This document shows, one piece after another, positions 1-6,150 of a stretch of 34,849 bases of DNA (the first letter of the stretch is position 1; each line of letters begins with the position of its first letter). The position numbers were made by a program, and so were the translations under genes. Below the pieces are notes generated by a model. The model searched no databases. It had not been told where the DNA came from and was given only the letters and a program-made list of their open reading frames with translations. Source of the stretch: Prochlorococcus sp. AG-436-C05. Lineage in GTDB: Bacteria > Cyanobacteriota > Cyanobacteriia > PCC-6307 > Cyanobiaceae. The DNA lies in contig QCPB01000014.1 of the NCBI GenBank assembly GCA_003209795.1, positions 1 through 34,849 of the forward strand, given 5' to 3'.

Positions 1-216
1 TCGTCTATGAATCGTGAATGGAATTTATTTGGTTTTTGACACCATTGCTATTAATGGTTTTACTGAATGTGATTTAATCTATTAAGTATTGCCTGATACT
101 TTATAAGTAAACCTAATAATAGTTATATGCTATACGAATTAATTAGAGTATTTATTCGTATAGCTTGTAACCAATAACAAGGATAAAAATAATTAGCTTG
201 TAAGCAACTTCTATTT

Positions 217-279
217 ATGACTATGAAACCTATTTCAGAAGATCTTTATAAGAAATTAGTGGAGGGTTATAAAAAATGA
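217..279 (+). CDS. 20-residue peptide, first gene of duplicated mini-gene pair
   Basis: The peptide reads MTMKPISEDLYKKLVEGYKK. It is charged and has no membrane segment. It is recognised because a near-identical peptide (MTMHPISEELYKKLVEGSKK) is encoded at 4657-4719 on the other strand, and the few codon differences keep the frame open. Its stop overlaps the start of the next gene (ATGA), and its last codons contain GGAGG, a Shine-Dalgarno sequence for that gene, so the two are probably translationally coupled. Function is unknown; it may serve mainly as a leader peptide controlling the downstream membrane peptide. Confidence 0.6.
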   Translation: MTMKPISEDLYKKLVEGYKK

Positions 280-356
280 AAAGGCTATTTGAGTTATTGG
301 CTACTTTCCTAGCTTTTGATATAGGTCTTATTTTTCATGTCTTTATGACATATTAA
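276..356 (+). CDS. 26-residue hydrophobic peptide, second gene of mini-gene pair
   Basis: Begins MKRLFELLATFLAFDIG and forms one probable membrane helix. The start overlaps the stop of the 217-279 peptide in ATGA, with GGAGG ten bases upstream inside that gene. The paralogue at 4577-4660 shares the core LL-ATFLAFDIG / LLVAFLAFDIG. Family unknown; probably a thylakoid or plasma membrane micro-protein. No recognised domain can be expected at this length. Confidence 0.6.
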   Translation: MKRLFELLATFLAFDIGLIFHVFMTY

Positions 357-545
357 AGTACATCTTCAAATCTATTCTAGGGGAATGTTTAACAAAGAAT
401 ATGGACTATTTTAGGACAATTATTAGATACCCCTTGTCTATCCTTCTGGAACGTATAAACCTACTTTTTTACAATTTAGATGGCTGCGATTTTTAACATG
501 AAAAATTTTATAAGTGAACTAAAATATTAGAATTACTAAGGTTTT

Positions 546-740
546 ATGAATATCAATAAGGAATTAAGTGGTTTAAATAAAACAATCCAAAGACTGAGAT
601 TTAAGGAAAATCCACCAACTTTGAGAATGAAGGTTTTAAATTAATGGGAAGTAGAAGAGGAACAAGACATTAATGACGAATATTCTTTAATGGTTCGTAT
701 TGAAGAAAATAACCCAGATTTATTTAGTTCAAGATTGTAA
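546..740 (+). pseudogene. Small gene interrupted by one in-frame TAA
   Basis: The frame runs 32 codons from ATG 546, meets TAA at 642-644, then continues open for 31 codons with clearly protein-like sequence (WEVEEEQDINDEYSLMVRIE...) to TAA at 738-740. The simplest reading is one former gene of about 64 residues with a nonsense substitution. No frameshift is needed. The part after the stop is acidic and soluble. Product unknown. A sequencing error or readthrough cannot be excluded. Confidence 0.55.
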
Positions 741-744
741 ATAA

Positions 745-993
745 CTAATTTTCTATACCTACTGCTTCTTTTTGTTCCGCTAGTCTTTTTTTTAGAATTG
801 TATAAGCTTGTGAAGCCCATTCTCGATGTACTCGTAAATCATCATCAGCCCAAGCAAAATAATCATCTAACTTCTTTTTAAGTGATTCCCTTATTTTAAA
901 TACTTCTTCGACGCCTAGATAAATTATTACCAGCACCTTAACTACGTTTACTGCAACAGCTGCTATCTTTTCAATTCTTTGATCATGTTGCAT
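745..993 (-). CDS. 82-residue one-helix protein, MQxDQR family
   Basis: The N-terminal membrane helix (residues about 9-30, IAAVAVNVVKVLVIIYLGV) is followed by a charged, probably helical tail (KIRESLKKKLDD...REWASQAYTILKKRLAEQ). The first 28 residues closely match the whole of the 32-residue protein at 4247-4345 (MQTDQRVLRIIAFALNVLMV...), so the two are paralogues, one long and one short. Both lie near the two copies of the inverted duplication. Function unknown. It converges on the broken gene at 546-740, five bases away. Confidence 0.7.
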   Translation of the reverse strand: MQHDQRIEKIAAVAVNVVKVLVIIYLGVEEVFKIRESLKKKLDDYFAWADDDLRVHREWASQAYTILKKRLAEQKEAVGIEN

Positions 994-1082
994 TTGGCCT
1001 TACAATTTCTTAATTAAGTTTTAGCTGTTTTACTATTAGCCAATTGCAACTAGCGATACTTTTTAAATATTCTATAAATCAA

Positions 1083-1117
1083 TAAAAAGCCCCTTTAGAT
1101 TGGTTTTTAATGGGGCT
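1083..1117 (-). terminator. Rho-independent terminator on minus strand
   Basis: On the minus strand a stem AGCCCC/GGGGCT (plus three more pairs after a mismatch) is followed directly by TTTTTATT. It lies about 100 bases downstream of the two small minus-strand genes ending at 1214 and probably ends their transcript. Confidence 0.6.
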
Positions 1118-1124
1118 AGTAGTA

Positions 1125-1143
1125 GGAGTAGTAATCGTTTCAT
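1125..1143. repeat. Short dispersed repeat, copy 1
   Basis: GGAGTAGTAATCGTTTCAT, matched in the same orientation at 4895-4914 (GGAAGTAGTAGTCGTTTCAT). Both copies lie near the edges of the inverted duplication's surroundings. Role unknown; it could be a small mobile or recombination-derived repeat. Confidence 0.4.
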
Positions 1144-1213
1144 CGATTTATAAATTTATCGATTAATTAAACATCTGCTTAATCAAATGTACAAAACTCA
1201 CCAATTTGTTTAA

Positions 1214-1351
1214 TTAACTAGGAGGTTTGTTGTCAGGTCGATTATAGACTTTATTATTTTTCTTTCTTTTTGATCTCTTATAAACCGTAAAAAATCCTAA
1301 AAATACTAAAGAAATTAGTAAACCCTCTAGAAATAAAGGAAAATTAATCAT
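1214..1351 (-). CDS. 45-residue membrane protein, second of overlapping pair
   Basis: One N-terminal membrane helix (MINFPLFLEGLLISLVFLGF) is followed by a strongly basic tail (KRSKRKKNN). The ATG lies inside the last codons of the gene at 1344-1487 (TATGATTAA), an arrangement typical of translational coupling, and no separate Shine-Dalgarno sequence is seen. A terminator follows at 1083-1117. Unknown family. Confidence 0.55.
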   Translation of the reverse strand: MINFPLFLEGLLISLVFLGFFTVYKRSKRKKNNKVYNRPDNKPPS

Positions 1352-1487
1352 AGACGGGAATTAATGGTAAGACTCTTCTCTTTTCAGCCTCCATATAAAG
1401 AAAATACAAAAAATAACCTCTAGTAACTGTTATACAAGCGGTTAGAAATGCTACAGCGACACATATAGGGCAATGTGGAAATCCCAT
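1344..1487 (-). CDS. 47-residue membrane protein, first of overlapping pair
   Basis: Begins MGFPHCPICVAVAFL; the N-terminus carries a C-P-I-C pair that could bind a metal or form a disulfide, then one helix and a short basic C-terminus. It overlaps the next gene by eight bases. Unknown family, found only by reading the frame. The close overlap with a second credible frame supports it. Confidence 0.5.
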   Translation of the reverse strand: MGFPHCPICVAVAFLTACITVTRGYFLYFLYMEAEKRRVLPLIPVYD

Positions 1488-1742
1488 ATTTAAAGTTTAT
1501 TTTTGATTATATTATTGAGAATCTAGTAATATCAATAAGCAGAAATACTAAAATACTTGATATCACTAGCATCTAGTCACAAATATATACATTCATATAG
1601 TGCGATATAAAGGCAAAAAAAGCTACTTTTAGCGAACAAAGTTCCTAATTAGGAGAGTGATGGGTGGTATGGGGTAATTAATTCTCTAAATAATATTGTT
1701 TTTATAACTTAAATCTCAAAACAAATATTTAAAAACAAAAGC

Positions 1743-1756
1743 TGAAATGATTTTCA
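1743..1756. promoter_or_regulatory. Candidate Fur/Zur-type operator
   Basis: TGAAATGATTTTCA, with perfect TGAAA/TTTCA arms around four bases, resembles the A/T-rich palindromes bound by Fur-family repressors. It lies about 46 bases before the broken CobW-like GTPase. CobW-type genes are commonly under Zur (zinc) control, so position and shape agree. The match is by eye only. Confidence 0.35.
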
Positions 1757-1801
1757 TTTTTATTTATGGTGTAAATTTTATACATAAGTTTAGTGTTTTT
1801 C

Positions 1802-2159
1802 ATGAGTGAAGCTTGGTTAATATCAGGCTCGCCAAGATGCGTTAAGACAAATTGGATACTAAATACTTTTAAGAATTATTCTGGGAATTGTGGGTATATA
1901 AGTCTTGAAGGATATTCAGAAATATAATTTAGAGCAAGCTATAAATTCAAAAATTGATTTTGCTTTTTTGAAAGATCAAATTCCTAACCTAAAAGATTTA
2001 AGAGGAAATCGTAAGAAAGAAAAGAAAGTTCCTCAAAAAGCTGTTATCGGTATTGGGGCAGGAAAAAATTATACCCTTTATGATGTAGGGACTGATAATA
2101 CTCAATTTGTACAAGCAGGATATAAATCAGAAAAAATAATTAAGGGATTTGTAAGGTAA
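1802..2159 (+). pseudogene. Decayed CobW/COG0523-type GTPase remnant
   Basis: Frame 1 from ATG 1802 gives 41 residues beginning MSEAWLISGSPRCVKTNWI, then hits TAA. The next frame (open 1905-2159) continues with LEQAINSKIDFAFLKDQIPNLKDL. The join lies near 1920-1930, so one frameshift restores a continuous protein. The start resembles the P-loop of CobW-like metallochaperone GTPases (GGPPGCGKT-like), but the glycines are degraded (GSPRCVKT), so nucleotide binding is doubtful. The protein is about 120 residues against the 300-400 usual for the family, so most of it is missing. The assignment rests on the P-loop context and is moderate. Confidence 0.5.
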
Positions 2160-2226
2160 TTTATTATTCTATACCTAAGGAATTAAACCTAATAAAAGCG
2201 TTACAAGTAGTAGGTGTTTCAGTTTT

Positions 2227-2409
2227 TTATCTTCTAGCTAGGTAAATTATTATTGTCATCGTTCCCATTGCGACAATACCAAAGTTCCAAAGAGTTGAAC
2301 TATTTCTGTTGAATTGTTCAACCCAAATTGGCATATCACCTGACATGAAAAGGAGAGTTAATCCAACTAATAAAACTATTGGTAATCCTAAAGCTATAAA
2401 TAATTCCAT
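2227..2409 (-). CDS. 60-residue two-helix membrane protein
   Basis: Two membrane segments, residues about 2-22 (ELFIALGLPIVLLVGLTLLF) and 42-58 (FGIVAMGTMTIIIYLA), joined by a short loop containing MPIWVEQFNR. I chose the ATG at 2409 over a GTG at 2430 because it places the gene exactly 32 bases from the shared upstream motif (2441-2452), the same distance as in four other genes of the window. Function unknown. Confidence 0.65.
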   Translation of the reverse strand: MELFIALGLPIVLLVGLTLLFMSGDMPIWVEQFNRNSSTLWNFGIVAMGTMTIIIYLARR

Positions 2410-2440
2410 TTTAAAAGAGGGTCCTATCACTCTATGTTAG

Positions 2441-2452
2441 ATCGACTGTCAA
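2441..2452 (-). promoter_or_regulatory. Shared TTGACAGTCGAT-type element, site 1
   Basis: Minus-strand TTGACAGTCGAT, 32 bases upstream of ATG 2409. The downstream context CTAACATAG resembles the other sites. It could be a -35 box with constrained context or an operator. Confidence 0.5.
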
Positions 2453-2468
2453 TTATTAAAAATACCTC

Positions 2469-2603
2469 CTATGAGGTTTTGTCTTTAGTCTTATCTTCTT
2501 TATATCTTCCACATCTTTCCCCTTTTTTAATTTCTGGGTCTACTGGTGTTTCAGTAGGTAGTAAAGTTCCGCTAGTCCACCAATTACTTAGTTAAATAAT
2601 CAT
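2469..2603 (-). pseudogene. Small gene with stop at codon 4
   Basis: ATG 2603 is followed by two codons and TAA (2592-2594). The same frame is then open for 40 codons encoding a protein-like stretch (SNWWTSGTLLPTETPVDPEI and KKGERCGRYKEDKTKDKTS) to TAG 2469-2471. No ATG, GTG or TTG lies after the stop, so the gene is probably dead unless it uses a rare start. Product unknown; small, soluble, with one cysteine. Confidence 0.45.
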
Positions 2604-2654
2604 TTTTGTAGTATTTGTACTTTTTATTAGAAATCCTATTGCTAACAATAAGGA

Positions 2655-2831
2655 ATGACTTATTATGCCGAGCCAAATTATATAAATTATGATGAATGGT
2701 TTGATGAAAATATCGACCCATTAGATTTAGTCAATTATTTAAATGAAACTGAATTTACTGAATCAGTTCATGAGAAATTCTATAAACTCTCATCGAAGAA
2801 TTTAATTATTGGCTCATCAAATAATTTCTAA
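2655..2831 (+). CDS. 58-residue acidic soluble protein
   Basis: Begins MTYYAEPNYINYDEWFDENI; rich in Asp/Glu and Tyr, with no membrane helix and no known domain. AAGGA lies directly before the ATG, which is closer than ideal. The frame is free of stops and the composition is protein-like. Function unknown. Confidence 0.5.
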   Translation: MTYYAEPNYINYDEWFDENIDPLDLVNYLNETEFTESVHEKFYKLSSKNLIIGSSNNF

Positions 2832-2859
2832 TTAATATCCAGAACTATTAATACTTAAT

Positions 2860-3027
2860 TCATTTAGAAAAAGAACAAAAATGATGAGCACTCTGATCGT
2901 CTATATCTGCCATTAAATCATATTCTTTTAATTTTTCTGAAATCCTTTTATATTTAATATCATTTATTAAATTAGCTAAATATTTTTCTAAAGAATTAAT
3001 TTTAATTTCTATCTTTATTAATAACCT
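2860..3027 (-). pseudogene. Open frame without a start codon, probably decayed
   Basis: Fifty-five codons, open between two stops, encode a charged helical stretch (INSLEKYLANLINDIKYKRI and SEKLKEYDLMADIDDQSAHH). No ATG/GTG/TTG exists in the N-terminal half. Either the start has been lost or a rare codon is used. Family unknown. Confidence 0.3.
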
Positions 3028-3170
3028 TTAGTTTATTTATAGCTATTAATTATCGTTTTAACTTTATTATTTATTTATTTCTGTTTATAAGCCGAATATC
3101 TCTACTAATTGATGACGCTAGAAAATAATTGAGCCTTCGGATACCACATAATGAATCACCTAGAAAGAAC

Positions 3171-3257
3171 CTAGACTGCCCAATCTATTTCGCAATCCTC
3201 ATCAATATCTTTTTCCCAAACCCTCGCAAGTTCTCTTAGTAGAGTTTTTAGTTCCAT
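3171..3257 (-). CDS. 28-residue acidic peptide downstream of RRM gene
   Basis: MELKTLLRELARVWEKDIDE... is acidic and amphipathic. TCTGGAGCT provides a good Shine-Dalgarno sequence eight bases before the ATG. It is the third gene of a probable operon with the RRM protein (3357-3641) and the 27-residue peptide (3273-3356), with only 15 bases between the last two. Function unknown. Confidence 0.5.
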   Translation of the reverse strand: MELKTLLRELARVWEKDIDEDCEIDWAV

Positions 3258-3272
3258 ATCTTTAGCTCCAGA

Positions 3273-3356
3273 TTAGTATTGGAACTTGGTGCAAATGACT
3301 TTAATTTCGTCATAAGCTTGCTCTAGCAATATTGTTTTTTGATCTGGATTAGCCAT
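3273..3356 (-). CDS. 27-residue peptide directly following RRM gene
   Basis: MANPDQKTILLEQAYDEIKV... begins immediately after the TAA of the RRM gene (TAAATG), so it is probably translated by re-initiation on the same message. It has one Cys and a helical, charged middle. Function unknown; the tight linkage suggests a job tied to the RNA-binding protein. Confidence 0.55.
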   Translation of the reverse strand: MANPDQKTILLEQAYDEIKVICTKFQY

Positions 3357-3641
3357 TTAATTTTTATCATACTTATTGCGTTTTTTATTATTGGGTCCGT
3401 TTCTTTTTTCGCCCTCATTAACCCTTATCTCTCTTCCCATCCATTCAACATCTTGAAGATCATCAATAGCTTTTCTCTCGGAATTTTGATCATTTAAGTC
3501 TACAAAAGCAAAACCTCTTTTTCTTCCTGTTTCTCTATCAAGAGGTAAATAACATTTCTTTACTACTCCATAATTACTAAAAAGTTGTTCAAGATCTTCA
3601 ACTTCAGTTTCCCAAGATAAATTTCCAATAAAAATAGTCAT
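3357..3641 (-). CDS. Single-RRM RNA-binding protein (Rbp type)
   Basis: A 94-residue protein made almost entirely of one RNA recognition motif. RNP2 is IFIGNL (residues 3-8) and RNP1 is RKRGFAFV (40-47), followed by a basic, Asn/Lys-rich tail (KRNGPNNKKRNKYDKN). Cyanobacterial Rbp proteins bind single-stranded RNA and are often induced by cold; some direct mRNAs for photosystem proteins to the thylakoid. The length and glycine-poor basic tail place it among the short picocyanobacterial forms. It heads a small operon with two peptides downstream (3273-3356, 3171-3257). Confidence 0.9.
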   Translation of the reverse strand: MTIFIGNLSWETEVEDLEQLFSNYGVVKKCYLPLDRETGRKRGFAFVDLNDQNSERKAIDDLQDVEWMGREIRVNEGEKRNGPNNKKRNKYDKN

Positions 3642-3773
3642 TTCTTTAAAACCTTTTAGTGAATGAAAAATAGTTGCTTTGGACTAGTGAAGTTATCTCC
3701 AATCAAATGCTTCCATTGTTCTTATCCTAACTCTTGATTAGCTATTTAAGAAGAATAAATGATTTAATATGTC

Positions 3774-4115
3774 TTACATACCCATTGCTTTTCTCAGCTT
3801 TGCAGCCTCATCTAAACCTTCCATAATTGTAAATGTAGAATTTTCAGTAGCTTTTTGTCTTAGTTTTGAAAGTTCTCTATATTCTTCCGATTCATAGGCT
3901 TCAACAGCTGCTCTCATCGTAGGGAATTCACAAATAACTGCTAAATTAGCATCCTCCGTCCTCTCCTTTCCTTGTGGCTCTGTATCTTTTGCAAAAACTT
4001 GTCCACCAACCTCTTTTAGCCATGGACCAACTTTTTTTACATATTTATCAAATAAGTCCTGATTAATTATTCTTGCAGTTGAAATCCAATAACCTTTAGC
4101 TCCTCTTTTATCCAT
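3774..4115 (-). CDS. DUF1330-like dimeric alpha/beta-barrel protein
   Basis: 113 residues with the pattern of the DUF1330 / ABM-like ferredoxin fold: strand YWISTARI, helix DQDLFDKYVKKVGPWLKE, strand GGQVFAKD, then LAVICEFPTMRAAVEAYESE and EEYRELSKLRQKA. These proteins form dimers of small barrels; their substrates are mostly unknown. It is longer than usual at the N-terminus by only a few residues. The shared upstream element sits 32 bases before the ATG (4147-4158). Confidence 0.75.
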   Translation of the reverse strand: MDKRGAKGYWISTARIINQDLFDKYVKKVGPWLKEVGGQVFAKDTEPQGKERTEDANLAVICEFPTMRAAVEAYESEEYRELSKLRQKATENSTFTIMEGLDEAAKLRKAMGM

Positions 4116-4146
4116 AATGTATTTATGTTTCTAATATTCAATTTAA

Positions 4147-4158
4147 ATCAACTGTCAA
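4147..4158 (-). promoter_or_regulatory. Shared TTGACAGTCGAT-type element, site 2
   Basis: Minus-strand TTGACAGTTGAT followed by TTAAATTG, 32 bases upstream of ATG 4115. A weak -10-like ATTAGA follows the TTGACA after 17 bases. Confidence 0.5.
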
Positions 4159-4246
4159 TAATTAATCATTTTAATAAAAGATATTGCTAATTGCAGATGG
4201 TTATCATTAAAACAGCTAAAACTTAATCAAGAACTTGGTAGGTCAA

Positions 4247-4345
4247 ATGCAAACAGATCAAAGGGTTTTAAGGATCATAGCTTTTGCACTAAACGTACTT
4301 ATGGTGCTGATAATAATATATCTAGGCGTCTATCCAATAAAGTAA
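4247..4345 (+). CDS. 32-residue one-helix protein, MQxDQR family short form
   Basis: MQTDQRVLRIIAFALNVLMV... forms one membrane helix ending YLGVYPIK. It is homologous to the first 28 residues of the 82-residue protein at 745-993 (MQHDQRIEKIAAVAVNVVKV...), which supports it as a real gene. AGG lies five bases before the ATG. The last 16 bases overlap, antisense, the end of the small gene at 4330-4422. Function unknown. Confidence 0.6.
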   Translation: MQTDQRVLRIIAFALNVLMVLIIIYLGVYPIK

Positions 4346-4422
4346 ATAATTCCACCAACAAAGGTGCTTCCTACAAGTAGCAAGACCATAGCAATTGCAA
4401 TTAATTTTGGTAAGCTTCCCAT
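4330..4422 (-). CDS. 30-residue membrane peptide
   Basis: MGSLPKLIAIAMVLLLVGST... forms a single hydrophobic helix ending GGIIYFIG, with one basic residue at the N-terminus. Its 3' end overlaps that of the 4247-4345 gene on the opposite strand by 16 bases. No Shine-Dalgarno sequence is seen. Composition resembles the one-helix photosystem subunits, but I cannot assign it to one. Confidence 0.45.
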   Translation of the reverse strand: MGSLPKLIAIAMVLLLVGSTFVGGIIYFIG

Positions 4423-4576
4423 CTTTTAATACTTAACAGCTATCTGAAAATAAGAATAGCTCGTATATTTGTTTTTACTACTATTCCTTCAGTGATCTAA
4501 TTTGTGCCTAGACATAAATTCAATTGGTACAAGTATTAAGCGTTTTATTAAAACAAAAGATATATGTATTTGATAA

Positions 4577-4660
4577 TTAAGTGAAGACGTAAAGATGAGA
4601 TAAATTCACTCCTATATCAAAAGCTAGAAAAGCAACCAATAGTTTATATCTCTTTTTCAT
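4577..4660 (-). CDS. 27-residue hydrophobic peptide, copy B
   Basis: MKKRYKLLVAFLAFDIGVNL... is the paralogue of 276-356; the core LLVAFLAFDIG is conserved and the C-terminus has diverged. It overlaps the upstream peptide's stop by ATGA. One membrane helix. Unknown function. Confidence 0.6.
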   Translation of the reverse strand: MKKRYKLLVAFLAFDIGVNLSHLYVFT

Positions 4661-4719
4661 TTTTTAGAACCCTCTACTAATTTCTTATAAAGTTCTTCTG
4701 AGATAGGGTGCATAGTCAT
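4657..4719 (-). CDS. 20-residue peptide, copy B
   Basis: MTMHPISEELYKKLVEGSKK is the paralogue of 217-279 with four substitutions, mostly conservative. This is good evidence that the frame is translated. The AGAGGG within its GTAGAGGGT codons can serve as the ribosome-binding site for the following membrane peptide. Confidence 0.6.
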   Translation of the reverse strand: MTMHPISEELYKKLVEGSKK

Positions 4720-4894
4720 AAATAGAAGTTACTTACAACTTAATGATTTTTATCCTTCTTTCTGGTTACAATCTATACGAATAAATAATCTATTTAATAG
4801 GCAAAAACTATAACTATGATTAGCTCTTCTTATAAAGTATCAGACACTACTTAATAGATTAAACCAAATAGGAACATACCCCAAAAGGAGTGTT

Positions 4895-4914
4895 GGAAGT
4901 AGTAGTCGTTTCAT
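4895..4914. repeat. Short dispersed repeat, copy 2
   Basis: GGAAGTAGTAGTCGTTTCAT, same orientation as 1125-1143. It lies about 30 bases outside copy B of the inverted duplication. Confidence 0.4.
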
Positions 4915-5078
4915 TTATTTGACGTTATTCTCAAATCTTTTCAATCAAATTTAGCTTGAAAAATAGTTAATGAATCGTTAATGGGATTATTGGTAAAAAT
5001 TAAAAACCCTAAAATAAATTAGTTATTGCTTCACGCAAAACTAACGAATAAGAAGATTCCTCATGATATTAAGGAAAT

Positions 5079-5507
5079 TTAATCATGAATAGTAATAGGG
5101 AGTCCCACAGCAGATGCTGCAACTACATAAAGAACTGCTGGTTTATTCCCTATATTTTCAACGATATGTTCATCACCATTATTGCTCTCTAAAAATGATT
5201 GCTTTGATGAGAAATAATTAATAACATCTCCTCTCGTATGCTTCAATTTCCCTTCAGCAAGATAAACAACCATCGGTGCTGGATGTCTATGTATTGGAGT
5301 CTTTACGCCAACAGGGACAATTACCTTGAAAAATCTAAGTTCGGCTTGTTTCCACCTAGGATAAGAAATCTTCTTACCTCCTAAACCTGTCGTACCTTGA
5401 ATAAGAGGTATTACTTCAATTTTTTCATCAGCTTTAGCAATCTCCAGAGGTAGAAGAATTGATGAAATTGTTATTGCAGAGATTAATAAATTTCTAATTT
5501 TTTGCAT
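5079..5507 (-). CDS. Secreted cupin-domain protein
   Basis: 142 residues. A signal peptide (residues 1-26, basic start, hydrophobic core, AKA-D cleavage-like site) is followed by a small single-domain cupin. Metal-ligand candidates are H73 and H75 (IHRHPAP) and H114 (DEHIVEN), with the expected glycine at the end of motif 1 (YLAEG). The family acts in binding or modifying small molecules; the substrate cannot be told. A paralogue of identical length lies at 15854-16282. The shared TTGACAGTCGAT-type element is 31 bases upstream. Confidence 0.8.
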   Translation of the reverse strand: MQKIRNLLISAITISSILLPLEIAKADEKIEVIPLIQGTTGLGGKKISYPRWKQAELRFFKVIVPVGVKTPIHRHPAPMVVYLAEGKLKHTRGDVINYFSSKQSFLESNNGDEHIVENIGNKPAVLYVVAASAVGLPITIHD

Positions 5508-5537
5508 AAATTAAGAGTTAATTAACACTTATTTTAA

Positions 5538-5549
5538 ATCGACTGTCAA
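5538..5549 (-). promoter_or_regulatory. Shared TTGACAGTCGAT-type element, site 3
   Basis: Minus-strand TTGACAGTCGAT followed by TTAAAATAAG; GTTAAT follows 17 bases after TTGACA and could be the -10 box. It lies 31 bases before ATG 5507. Confidence 0.5.
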
Positions 5550-5707
5550 TCGATAAAAAGTTTACTTAAAGTTTAGGTAAAAATGAATAATACTTAAGAT
5601 CTCATTTATAGCTTTTTTAAATCAATTTGTTTATTTGATTTATAATTTAGCTATATGCAAGATTAGTATTTTGTATTTAAATAAATTAAAACTGAGAAGT
5701 TTCGAAA

Positions 5708-6100
5708 TTGTATAAATCTTTAAAAAGAAATAATCAACAAATACTTAGATTTTTTGTATCTGGAGTTATTGCATCAAGTTTTAATTTTATATCTTATAGT
5801 GCTTTATATCTGACTTTTAAAAATATATTATTTGCTTCCATAGTTGGTTATTGCATAGGAATAATAGTTTCTTTTATTTTTGCAAAATTATGGGTTTTCA
5901 AAAATATTTCTACCCAACCATTAGTAAAATCTTTTTCTTTATTTTGCTTAATATATTTTTTTGGATTAATAGAAATGTCATTAGTAATTTTATTTCTTAA
6001 TCGATTAATAGATAACTATAAAATTGCTTGGTTATTTGGAGCCTTAATTGGATCGATCAATAACTACTTGGGATCTAAATTTCTTTCATTTAAGAAATGA
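5708..6100 (+). CDS. GtrA-like membrane protein (lipid-linked sugar flippase)
   Basis: 130 residues with four membrane helices and the GtrA pattern: ILRFFVSGVIASSFNFISY, then FAKLWVFKN near the end of helix 2 and NYLGSKFLSFKK at the C-terminus. GtrA proteins are thought to move polyprenyl-phosphate-linked sugars across the membrane. The gene starts at TTG 5708, the only start giving the full first helix. It converges on a GT2 glycosyltransferase (6151-7242), 50 bases between stops, and with the GT-C protein at 7285-8838 makes the usual three-part set. Confidence 0.85.
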   Translation: MYKSLKRNNQQILRFFVSGVIASSFNFISYSALYLTFKNILFASIVGYCIGIIVSFIFAKLWVFKNISTQPLVKSFSLFCLIYFFGLIEMSLVILFLNRLIDNYKIAWLFGALIGSINNYLGSKFLSFKK

Positions 6101-6150
6101 TTTTATTTCACAAATAAATTATTTTTTAGAAGTCACTCCTTTAAATAAAT

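Larger units (their letters stand above)
73..356. repeat. Inverted duplication, copy A
   Basis: About 284 bases are matched, in opposite orientation, by 4577-4863. The match covers two overlapping mini-genes and about 140 bases of upstream DNA, including the blocks TTTAATCTATTAAGTA, TGATACTTTATAAG, TTATTCGTATAG and CTTCTATTTATGACTATG. Upstream DNA is conserved nearly as well as the coding part, so either the duplication is recent or the leader is functional. Copy A also has a perfect 10-bp inverted repeat (CTATACGAAT at 130-139, ATTCGTATAG at 154-163); only the downstream arm is kept in copy B. Confidence 0.85.
4577..4863. repeat. Inverted duplication, copy B
   Basis: Reverse-complement partner of 73-356. 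It contains the paralogous mini-gene pair and about 140 bases of conserved leader. Differences are mostly single substitutions and a few short indels in the leader. Confidence 0.85.

Noticed and set aside
1-60. Repeat of ATGAATCGT-AATGG near 4970
   Set aside because: About 19 bases with mismatches; not extended on either side, so not clearly different from chance.
1643-1654. 12-bp palindrome TCCTAATTAGGA
   Set aside because: Short and AT-centred; not tied to a gene start and likely by chance.
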